This document shows, in pieces, positions 11,613-21,100 of a stretch of 64,000 nucleotides of DNA (the first letter of the stretch is position 1; each line of letters opens with the position of its first letter). Source of the DNA: Endothia cerciana. Taxonomy: Eukaryota > Ascomycota > Sordariomycetes > Diaporthales > Cryphonectriaceae. Both the position numbers and the translations under genes were made by a program. The notes under the pieces are model-generated. The model was not told the origin of the DNA and made no database searches. It saw nothing but the letters and a program-made list of their open reading frames with translations. The stretch lies in NCBI GenBank assembly GCA_026119935.1, contig JALRMH010000024.1, forward strand, positions 310,001 to 374,000, read 5' to 3'.

Positions 11613-12013
11613 TGTGCCCCCCTGTCACGGCCCATCGATGGTGTGCCGAACCAGCTGAGACGAGCATCAGGAACGACTGCACATGATGGCCCACCGGGGC
11701 GGATTGGGTTCATGGCAACAATGAGCTAAGGGGTGTGGGCGCCTTACTCCTGTTCCTCCTTCCGCTCCTGTCCCCTCCAACGCGGCGAGGTCGCAGAAAA
11801 GAAGGTTCGGATCTGTCTAGTGCCGGTAGGGGAGAACTTAGTATCAGGAATACTCCGAGTCGGAAAATACTGCCTCCCACGTGCGTCCACCGCTACCGGC
11901 GTGAGCGCCCGAGCGCCCTCCGATCTCAGGCGAGGCGGAGACCTGACAAGCGGGGGCGATCGAAGGGCCCGTCCCACAGGACAAGCCCTGCGGCATGTGA
12001 TTGCTAGTGACAT
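10274..12013 (-). CDS. crd1: Cardiolipin synthase CRD1
   Basis: Inner mitochondrial membrane enzyme that condenses CDP-diacylglycerol with phosphatidylglycerol to cardiolipin. Four minus-strand exons: 12013-11748, 11467-11130, 10941-10695, 10394-10274. Introns are 280, 188 and 300 nt (donors gtaagg, gtgagt, gtgagt; acceptors ccctag, caacag, tatatag), long for this window. All phases agree and give 323 aa. Exon 1 is an Arg-rich presequence (MSLAITCRRACPVGRALR...). Exon 2 starts the enzyme core (ENIYTIPNILTASRIIAAPF) and carries the complete CDP-alcohol phosphotransferase signature DGxxAR(x8)GxxxDxxxD within LLDGWIARRWNLGTVVGTV. Hydrophobic segments follow (VWLAVTIIGRD, LQLALMGCTTLAPVL), then the end YTVAVTTIWSGASYIYSKD. 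Intron 1 contains a long GT microsatellite. Confidence 0.95.
11574..11616 (+). repeat. (GT)n microsatellite inside crd1 intron 1
   Basis: About 21 GT units with a single A interruption. It lies in the first intron of crd1, so the transcript carries (AC)n. It may vary in length between strains. Confidence 0.9.
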
Positions 12014-13153
12014 CGGGAGGCGATGTATCTCTAGACGAAGGTCAAGGGGCGGGGCGCCTGCCCATCGGAAGGGAGGCGGTCGAGATGAAGAGGGTACGGA
12101 CGGTGTGCCAAGTCTGTTGAGTTATTGCATCCTTGACCGTAGGGGTTTCCCGTCGTATCTGAGCCGTTGTATGTTTGATATACCAAGGGCGCAGAAAGTC
12201 TAAACAGCTTCAAGGTATCCCGCGCCAGGGGCCGGAGTTGCAGTCGTAGGGCAGTTGAAACAGATTGGCGGCGGGGGGGGGGGGAGCTGCCTCGACCTGA
12301 ATAAGGCCGTAATGTGTGTATGACAGGGCGAGTCTTGAATGGTCTGGTGAGGCCTAGAGCCGGGGACTGCCAGCGGGAGGTCGTGAGCTGGACCGAGCTG
12401 AGCCGCAGGGTCGGCGACCAAGATGTCCGTGTTCCTCCTGTCCCCTGGTGTTTCCCACCCGCAGAGATGGGCCCAATAGCACCGTCGCAGTGGGTTCAAG
12501 AACCCCCCCGCTGTGATGTTGCCGTCACGATCCTCACGACAGGACGTCCACGATGATGTAGCGGGGCAGCCAGCACCCGGCACCCGGCACGTCAGTACCA
12601 GTAGCTGATGGTCAAGGGCCTGGTTGCTGTGTGCCCGTTGAGCCCGCGGATAAGCGAATGTCACCGAAAGGGTGCCTGACGCGCTGAGCTGCACGGCACA
12701 GATGTTTTGTTTGTTTCGAGTCGAGCAGCAACGCGCTGACCCTGTGCGTGGTGCGCCCCTGTGCCTTGAGATGTTGACTACCAAGTGTCCCTCCGATTCG
12801 CCCCGTGCATGAGAGAGCTGTTCCCTGCCGAGTTAAAAAAAATGTCGGCAGCTGAGGCTCAGAGCGCGGCAAACGGGAAGGATAAGGTTCAGCAGGTGGA
12901 GGGGGTGGAGGGGTCGGCGTGGTGAGCTGGTGGTGGTGGTGGTGTAGTGAGTGAGCTGTGGGTATCGTCGGACGTCGCTCGTCTCAATGTTGACCTTGAA
13001 AACCGGTGCACACGCTAAGATGTCAGAGTGGGTCACGCCCCCCCCCCCTTCTTTGGGTCAAGTAGGAGACGACGCACCCTATGCCGTGTATGTAAGAGGG
13101 AGGTATGGATCCCCCCCTCGGTACGGATCGCGGGCTGCTGTGGTACTGTTATG

Positions 13154-13171
13154 TACCGTAGTACTACGGTA
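13154..13171. repeat. 18-bp perfect palindrome, TACCGTAGTACTACGGTA
   Basis: Exact self-reverse-complement centred on AGTACT. Similar TAC/GTA-rich words recur at 13270-13360, 4013-4036, 42840-42950 and about 44620-44640. Confidence 0.85.
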
Positions 13172-15376
13172 AGAGCACCGCGTACCACAAGACAGGGAGA
13201 GGTTGTGCTACGCCAGAGCCGCAAAGTGGCTCGGGACACCCCTATCCCTACCTACCGCCCTGTCACCATGCATCGTGTACCGTAGTGGCAGTACTACATG
13301 ACAGCAACGGTAGCACTATAGCACAATATGCACATACTATGTAGCATGGTACATGACATGTAGTGCCCTCGCAGCAGCGACATCCAAGCGCTCCCTCGTG
13401 GTACATACTACAGCACTCTGGTTGTACCTCGACCACAAATCCCGTGTCCAATATCTCATATCCCGATGCCAATGCCATCAATTCAATCATGAACTCGAAC
13501 CACCTCAGGCGCCCGCCTCCTTCTGGTCTGCTCACCTGCCCCCTTCCCCCTACCGACAAAATGAGCTCCTGTAACATCAGCCTGCCAGACTTTCGTCTGC
13601 TCCCCCGGGAAGGTCACTCTCGCTTCTGTTGTCCCATCTCCCAGCCTCGATGGTCCTCAGCGGGTCGTTGTCGTATGATACCGAACTATGCTACAGTATC
13701 ATTCTACAATATCCGCAACGTCTATTCGTGACTTGCTTAGGAACGCCTCGTCATCATCACCGGTCCATCACCACACTGCCAGGCCCGATACCAACAATGC
13801 TAGCCCTGGCGACCACCTCGAGTAGTAGCAACCCTGCATGTGGTATGAGGTACGTCCAAGCCTGGCGACGATTCGTCCGTGCCAAAATGAGCCGCGAACC
13901 GGCGAGCTGGGGTCGCCGCCGGGCCGAGGTGGATCAGCCTTGCGCGCCCCCGGCCGAGAGAGGTACCCTACGTCAACTGGTTCACCGTGTGGGAGGAGGT
14001 CGAAACCTGGGCGCTCCCGCCCGTCCCCCAGCTGCCCAGGGAACTAGTGAGGCGCGGGGGCCCGCAACGTCGCAGGCCTACTGCCGCTTGGCTACGTGTG
14101 CTGCAACGCCAACGAGCCCAGCGTTGGGGGCTAAACAGCGCAGCCCAACGTCTCATGCCTACTATGGTAGAAGGCCATTCCCGGTGGCCCTAGGCACTAC
14201 TGCGCGTTCGCATGGCGCGTCCGTTAGAGGAAATCAAGCTACAGGAGCACGGATCACAGCCCGCACCCCGATCCTTCTCGGGCATTTTGACAAGACAGCT
14301 GCGCAGGGACCGTTCCCAGAATCACCTCCCCCGTCGAAGACCAAACCCCCCCCCCCCCACCCCCCAACCAAAAGGTCGTCGTGCGATGATGCGTGGACTC
14401 GGACAAGGGGTCACATGTGTGTAGGACGGGGCAGCCGACATTGAGATGCCGACCCTTGGCGGTCTTGTGGTCACCTCTCGCTTAAGGACCCAGGATATCT
14501 CCTTGCGAGGCACTCCGACCGTTGAGCAGGGTGCGCCGTTCGACAGCCGCGGGGGGGGGGGGGCCTGGCGGCCGCCAGAATACCCTCCCTCCCCTCCCCC
14601 CACCTAGCGCATCCGAGTGCGACCGTCCCATCCCCCATCCCCCATCCCACCCCGTGGCCCTTGGAAGTGGCCTGATTATCCGGCCCCGGGACAAGCGAGC
14701 TAGGCCGTCTGTGGCTCGATGAACGATCTTCCTGTTCCCGCGGCGCGCAGGTTCGGTGCGACCACCGCTCTTCTGATGAACATCACTCGTCCGGTCCTCG
14801 AGTTCAGTCTGGTTGCCCGACTCTGGAAATGAGGGAGGCTGGCGTCCCTTTGGGCGAGGGGCTCGCAACACACATCACATCCCAAGCAGAATACATCAAG
14901 CCTTGGGGTAGATCTTCCCCCCAACAGGGCAGACGAGACCCTCCCGCGCATCCCACGTCACTTGGCCGGCACTGGTTGGCGCGCCAGTCGGAATACGCCC
15001 CTGGCATCCTCTCTCGCTGCAGCATCCGAAGCAGTGCCGGGTATGCAAGGCGCACCCCTAAAAAGTTTTCAGAGGCGAGGAGCCAAAGTTTCTCGTTTCG
15101 TTCTGACAACCGTGTCCCAGGTAACCATCTCCCGGCCCCTGCGCTGCAATGAAGTCTTATGCGCCATGTAGTCAGTGGTCTGTCTCTGTTGCGTGGCCGG
15201 TGCCCTCACTCCTAACAGTCGGTCCCCCACTTCCCAGACCACGCAGGTGAAGACGGGCGTGTTGTTGGGCTCGCTGCAGTGCATGCCACCGCAGCATCAG
15301 CGAGGAGGAGGCCTCAGCGCAGCTAAGATCTCAGCCTCCAGATCTCAAGACCTGGCAAGCACACGGCTATAAAACG

Positions 15377-15395
15377 ATATATATATATATATATA
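15377..15395 (+). repeat. (TA)n microsatellite
   Basis: Uninterrupted TA dinucleotides just after a cggctataaaac sequence that resembles a TATA element; no gene was found downstream. Confidence 0.85.
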
Positions 15396-16489
15396 GGCCC
15401 ATATTAGGTTTCTCCCTGCATGGAAGACGGCCCGTAGAATACTGGACCCCACGCGCAGCAGTGATATCACCCGCCCGCAATTACAATATCACCACCCGCC
15501 ACCGTCATGGAGCTGCGCTTCGTTTCACCATGGGGAAGCGTTGCGAGAGGTGCGGCAGCTGAACAACGCGGGCAGCGTCCCTCGCCAGAACATCCGTGTA
15601 GAAAGATGGCGACGCTCTCTCTCCAGACTAGCCCATCCGAAACACGGGGTTTGGTAGCGAAATCCTGATCGGCCGGGCTAGTATTACAGTATAGGACAGC
15701 TCAGTGCACATGACAGCGCCGTCGGAATATTTCCGGAATGCCCCCGGGGCACATTCCGAGGCGTTTGCTTGTGAAAGTGGGCGGGCAAGTCTGATGCACG
15801 CGGTACATGGGCAAAAAGCTGAATTCTGTCCGTCACCCCTCCGGGTCCGTGAGGATATGTGTCTTGAAAATTATTTCAGTACCTGTAGAAACAGATCGCA
15901 CCCTTTGTGAATAGGAGACTCCTCAGTCCTGTGCTAGCTAGATACACCCCGTTCAAAACTACTTACACGTGAAGCGCGTCCCAGATGACCATTTGATGAT
16001 TGTGATTTCGATAGTAGGCCTCCCACAAGATAATACACTAGAGGCACGAAAAGTACCGCCCTCTGATCTTCATATCCTCCTTTCCCCTGTTTTTGTTTTT
16101 TTCTTCTTTTCTTGGGTCTGTTTTTGGTGGTTTTTTTTGGCTTTTTGGGGGGGGGGGGGTGCGGCAAACACTAGCATTGGAACGAAGGTAGCGGCGCTCA
16201 CGCCGTCTTCCCGAAAACCCCAATGTCCATCCAAAAGGAAAGTGGTTGCCGTCGTCGACTCCTTGCGGCCTTCGGTACGCCTTGTAGACCGCAGCCGCTC
16301 GCAGCGTTTTGGGGGGGGGGGGGGGGTGGTTCCATCCGTCTCAAAACCTCGCGCGCCTGCGAGAACCCTTCCCGTGACCCTCGGACTAGACGCAAGTTCT
16401 CCCGGAGTGCGTTACGTTCCCGGATGATTCGCGTGTCCAGGAGGACCGTCCGCCATTTCAGGAGCCCCTGACCGGGCATGTGATGATGA

Positions 16490-16618
16490 CTAGTGGTGGC
16501 TACCCGGGCCTGGTGCGCCGTGCCAGCCGTTCATCGACCTTCCCGGTCCCGACAGGTAGGAACTGCTCTCGTTGCCGCCGCCGCCGCCCCAGTTCGATGA
16601 GTTAAAGGACGTGAAGAA
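16490..16618 (-). CDS. Alternative last exon of the WOPR gene
   Basis: If the intron with donor at 16718 uses the acceptor ending at 16619 (gcgaccag) instead of 16650, the frame continues as FFTSFNSSNWGGGGGNESSS and stops at 16490. This gives a 42-aa Gly/Ser-rich tail. The composition looks protein-like, but the branch site (gctgac) is better spaced for the upstream acceptor. Treat as an alternative, not as a second gene. Confidence 0.4.
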   Translation of the reverse strand, partial: FFTSFNSSNWGGGGGNESSSYLSGPGRSMNGWHGAPGPGSHH

Positions 16619-18167
16619 CTGGTCGCCCCGGGCCGGCCCATCGATCGTACTGGCAGTCATAGACGGTACGGAAGTCAGCGAGGGATTCCGTGGGGGTTTT
16701 CGCACCAGGCATACTCACTGCAGGGTGCGTGGCCGTGGTCATCGAGGGGAAATCCAAAGAAGATGTCATCGGGGCAGGGGCATACGCCACGGTTGTCGAG
16801 CTCGAGGGCAGCTCGCATGTGGTCGTGGAGGAGGGTGATGGCCCCATATTCGATCCTGGTGGTTTGTACTCGGCGTTTTCCGCCGTGGTCGGAAGAGAAG
16901 GCATCGAGTATGAGGAGGGTGTCGTTGCCCCTACAAAGTAGTGTTGCCCGCCCCGCGCCGGGTCTGTTATTGGAGAGTAATAATCGTGCCCGTCTGGCGT
17001 CGTTGACTCGTAAGCATCTGAACGCCTTCTCTTGCCGTTGGGATCAATCATGTGGGACAGGTTCGAACCAAATGTTTGCAACTGTAAGGATGGCGTTCGT
17101 TGTCGCTGCTGCTCCCAAGGCACGAAGTTGGCCGGCGGGTGACCATAGTGGCCGCCCATGTGCATTCCCGATCCCATCGAGTTGTGTACTGGTACGCCCA
17201 TGTGGAACTGGTTCGTACTATATGGATTTGACATCATGTTGTTTGCCATCTGTGGTAGAGATGAGGTTCGCTCCAGAGTCGGCGTCTGGGAGTATGGGGC
17301 ATGGGGTATCATCCCGAGGAGCAGAGCTCGGTCGTCCAGGAAGCGAGGATCTTCTTGCTCGATCGGGACTCGGAAGTCTTGGAGCTGGATCAGCTCCGGT
17401 CGAGGTCTTATATGCACAAGCTTCGGGTCATCACCGGGGAAAGGTAGCCTGTGATTCCTCGCGTCCTCGAGGGAATAGTAGCTGACAAGATGATGCATGA
17501 CGTTGTTCCACTTGATGCTGATGGTCTTCTTGATTAGTCCGCCTTCCTTGAACGGGTACGAGTCGACGAGGGATCCCAAAAGCGCCCTTTCCCGTTCGTC
17601 GTTGAGAGACGTGGGCGCGCCCGGCGCACTGGGGTGCCCACTTTGCTGCAACTCGGGCTTGCCGTCCCTCTTTCGCTTGATGGCTCTCTTCTTGTCACCT
17701 GATGGAAAGTTCTTGTCGAGTTCTCGGTAGATAAGATAGTTGCCCAGGATCCTGCTTGGACTCCAGTTCTGTCCGTCTGTCCAGCGCTTGATTCCGGAGG
17801 AGGACTCCTCATAGACAAAGACATTGCCGCTGCGAATTAGTTGTTCTCGCTCCCTGTCGTGTGGTCGGCGGGCCGTGTGCATGAGGCTGCCGGTGAGACA
17901 GGCCTCGACGATTTTCAGCGCGTCAATGGTGGACATCACCATGCCCCGCCAGGTGGGGGTAAGCACATTGCCTGATGGCGTCGACGGGGACGGCAGTGGC
18001 TGTGGGTGGTGTTGGGGCTGAGGCTGCCCCTGGTGCGAGGCGAGATCGTCCATGATGATTGGAGACTGCTGGCCTAGGGAGCCAAAGTCGGATGGTGTCG
18101 ACTCTGGGGTGAGTGGTCCAGGAGGCTGGTAGAGCGGGCGCGGACCGGTTAAGGCCGCGCAGTGCAT
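16602..18167 (-). CDS. Gti1/Pac2 (WOPR) family transcription regulator, Wor1/Ryp1/Sge1-like
   Basis: DNA-binding regulator of the fungal WOPR family, whose members control morphology, sporulation and effector expression. The first ATG is at 18167. WOPR box a covers about residues 71-152 (PTWRGMVMSTIDALKIVEAC; RRPHDRERE; SGIKRWTDGQNWSPSRILGN), a basic linker follows (KKRAIKRKR), and box b covers about 193-247 (LLGSLVDSYPFKEGGLIKKT; HHLVSYYSLEDA). RRPHDRE favours the Wor1/Ryp1/Sge1 branch over Pac2. The rest is a Ser/Pro/Met-rich disordered tail with a basic patch (GKRRR). The 3' end is uncertain. A canonical 69-nt intron (16718-16650) keeps the frame and ends at 16602 (498 aa). A second acceptor at 16619 gives a 100-nt intron and a Gly/Ser-rich end stopping at 16490 (525 aa). 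Unspliced, the frame is 521 aa. Confidence 0.9.
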   Translation of the reverse strand: MHCAALTGPRPLYQPPGPLTPESTPSDFGSLGQQSPIIMDDLASHQGQPQPQHHPQPLPSPSTPSGNVLTPTWRGMVMSTIDALKIVEACLTGSLMHTARRPHDREREQLIRSGNVFVYEESSSGIKRWTDGQNWSPSRILGNYLIYRELDKNFPSGDKKRAIKRKRDGKPELQQSGHPSAPGAPTSLNDERERALLGSLVDSYPFKEGGLIKKTISIKWNNVMHHLVSYYSLEDARNHRLPFPGDDPKLVHIRPRPELIQLQDFRVPIEQEDPRFLDDRALLLGMIPHAPYSQTPTLERTSSLPQMANNMMSNPYSTNQFHMGVPVHNSMGSGMHMGGHYGHPPANFVPWEQQRQRTPSLQLQTFGSNLSHMIDPNGKRRRSDAYESTTPDGHDYYSPITDPARGGQHYFVGATTPSSYSMPSLPTTAENAEYKPPGSNMGPSPSSTTTCELPSSSTTVAYAPAPMTSSLDFPSMTTATHPAVSMPGAKTPTESLADFRTVYDCQYDRWAGPGRPVLHVL

Positions 18168-21100
18168 AGAGCTCGAGTGTGAGGCAAGAGATCTTGGGTA
18201 CAAAGAGTGTTGGAAGAGAGGAGTCAGACGCCTGTTGGAGCTGGAATACGTGTGTCGGACGTCGAATTAAGATTAGATCCCGGGGAATCAGAAGAGCTCA
18301 AAATCCGAGGAAGCAAGCAGCAAGGACTGGAGCGTGGTATGTTTAATTCGTGACCAAGGACGGCGGAGGATGAGCAGACCGCAATCCGCGGTATTTAAGG
18401 AAGGTTGTGTCTTGTGGCTCGAAGATGCTGGGTTGCCTGAGGTTCAAGCAAGAGTGATATGGCAGCCGTTTTGTGTTCGTCAAGAAGCCTGTGAAAACCT
18501 CGCTCAACGTTGCAATGTCTGGGCCCCGGTTTAGACAACCAGCGTCGTAAAAATCGTATTCGGAACAGGGATAGCCAGGACCAAGAGCGCGGCGGCACAG
18601 CCTCTGTTTGAACATCAGCCTCCGGTTGAAGTTATCTTCATACTCTAGCCGCCAGTAGAGGACATTGAGTAATATCGAGCTTGAACTATCGAGAGCGGTC
18701 CTGAATAGCTAGAAAGAAGTGAGGGAAAATTGCCATTACGTATATACGGACCTGGTGATTATTACTAGGCTGATTGCAGTAGACTTGAAGAGGGGAGCGC
18801 GATCAATTCTAGCCTCGATGGGGGGGTGCAGTCGACACTGTTGACGGGTTCCCCTGCTTGCGAAACCAGGAGCACCATAGTAGCTAGCAATCGTCGCCCG
18901 TATCGGTCTAGGTGGGTAATGCTCTTGCTAGGGGCGTGGCGGTTGAAAAGCCAGAGGACGTAGTAGGGTGCAACGAGTGCTAGGCGATAGGGTCCGCGAT
19001 AGTCGACAGGGAACCAGGGCCGGGTTACTGACGGTAAGAATGGGCATCAAGGAGTCCGTCCCAACGTGAGGACTACTCAGGGGGCGGGGCGAAGGGCAGG
19101 GGACAAGCTTGGGAACATTCCAGCACGCCAAGGACGCAGTAATGTATCGTTCCCGGGATCCCAGGGCATGCTCAGTCGACGGCCGGTAGTCCGAGGCGCG
19201 ATTTTCTTAGTCCCCGCGCGGAGTCTTTCCCCGAGAGCCCGGAAGCAGCGGAGGAGTTCACGACGAGACGACACAGAAAAAGACACTGAGGTTAACAGAG
19301 TCTCCCGCCGCTTTGGAATTAGGTTCTAGTGACAGGCGCCGGTCCTGCGCCTGGTCTCTTGGTATCGCCCCCCGCCCCCCGGCCCCAGGACGCAAAACAT
19401 GAGCTTGCCCAGTCCTCAACAGGCCAGGCCAAGCCGGCCGCTGCCACTGTCTTTTTTTTTCTTCTTCTTTGTAAGGACCCCTGCGAGAACCTTCGTGTGC
19501 TGCAACAGGAACATCGTTGAGCCGCTGTTCGAGGGTTCTCGGGATCCTCAGGCTAGCCGCGCAAGGTATTGTATTGTACTGTCCGAGCGAGGAGGACTCG
19601 AGCGTTGCAGGCTGCTACCATAGTGATATGATCCTGGCTTCCGCCACAGGGCCTGGGGGGTCTCTCGTTGCTTGGCCCAGCTACTCCTCCTGCCGGTATT
19701 GGCTGTTGCTGCCTTGCCCAGGAGAAGAGATGAAGCTTCCATGTTGCATTGACTCTGGTCTTGGCTTGAGGAGGCTCACATATCGGCCCAGCAAGCGCAC
19801 TTGGACATTCGACTTTCTCCCGGAACAATGCGGAGGCAGAAGCGAGGCCGAGGAAAGCTGACCTTCGCTGGTCATGAGGCTTGATAGATGTTGGCCAAGG
19901 GCGGATTTGCCTCAAATGACCTGTAGATCCATCCACCTGTGAAGCAACGGCAGCAGGGGTTCTGCGAGATGTCAAAGTTACAGCTGCCCCGATACCGAAA
20001 TGACGAGGGTTTCCCCGTAGAGGAAGCGGCAGAAGAGCAGGAATGCAACGATGCCGTGGATACGACCAAGTAAGTCCACATCGCTGCGGGGCAGACGGGG
20101 CAGACGGGGCAGACGGGGCAGACGGGCAGACGGGGCAGACTCCAGAGAGGAGCCCGGGGCGGGAGCACGGACACAGTTCTGCAAGGAACAGACACACGCG
20201 AAGGGGTTTGACAGGTAGCAGCCCGTCCCTTCACCTTATCATGCGTTCGTTCCTTATACGAACGCGACTTGTTGCCATTATGGACCCCCGTTAAGCCTGT
20301 ACCCTCGGACGGCGGGCAGTTCCTCCCTGTCCCGTGATACCCTTTCCTGCCAAGCCTGTGTGCTGCAAGGCCGCTCAACACGTATGATACGGTCCAATAG
20401 GGTATTTTGCATCCTTCAGCGCTGCCAACTGCCGAGCCAGAACTATGAAGCCGCAGTGGGCAGGCGCTGAGGTTGCGCCGGAGGGCATTGTGACAAGGCG
20501 TGCCCCCGTTCTGATGCTAGCCAAGAGGCAGGAGGGAGACCCAGAGTGTCTCGACCCTTGTCAACCCTCTGAGGCTCTCGTCCTGGTGTCGCCCCAAGAG
20601 GAGAGAGGCCGTGATTGTCCCGAGCACGTCGCCCTTGGGACTCTGGTCTGGATATGGCCTCGCAGGCCCAAGCAGCCCGTGGGAAAGGAAGCCCAGCTCC
20701 ACCTTCTTCAGGTCAGGGCCGGGGGCGTTTCATGCCTGGCTGCAGCTGCCCGTTGTCAAAAAGTCGTGCCACCAGGACGCCACGAGGTGAGGTGCAGACG
20801 TCTCCTGTCGTCATGTGACTTCCCAGGTTAGACGTGCGATCCCCGAGATGCCAATCTGAAAATTAAAATCGTCCACATTGCCGATGGGGCAATGACCCGC
20901 CAAGACTTGATGTCACTGGCTGGTCGAAATCATATTTCATATCCGCAAGGCGCCCAGGAGGCAGATCGATACCCCCCCGGTGGGGATCCTGCGCTGTGGG
21001 GCTGCAACTCCGTACCCCCTCTCCCACGTGTGCTGTGTTATGCCACGGTACTGCGGCATTATGGTAGTAGGCCTGTAACGGTAACCCCAAGCGGTCTGAG

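Larger units (their letters stand above)
12014..16489. other. Gene-poor intergenic region between crd1 and the WOPR gene
   Basis: About 4.5 kb. The left end is the crd1 promoter; the right end is the 3' flank of the leftward WOPR gene. I found no recognisable gene. The longest open frame, 13629-14444 (271 aa), has shuffled low-complexity composition and no known motif. Features seen are C or G runs of 11-17 nt (12267-12278, about 13038-13048, 14347-14359, 14551-14562, 16147-16160, 16311-16327), TAC/GTA palindromes around 13140-13360, and a TA microsatellite. A lowly conserved or noncoding transcript cannot be excluded. Confidence 0.5.

Noticed and set aside
13629..14444. 271-aa open frame, plus strand
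   Set aside because: Composition is shuffled and low-complexity, it runs through a C homopolymer, has no known motif and no promoter-like start; typical of GC-rich noncoding DNA.
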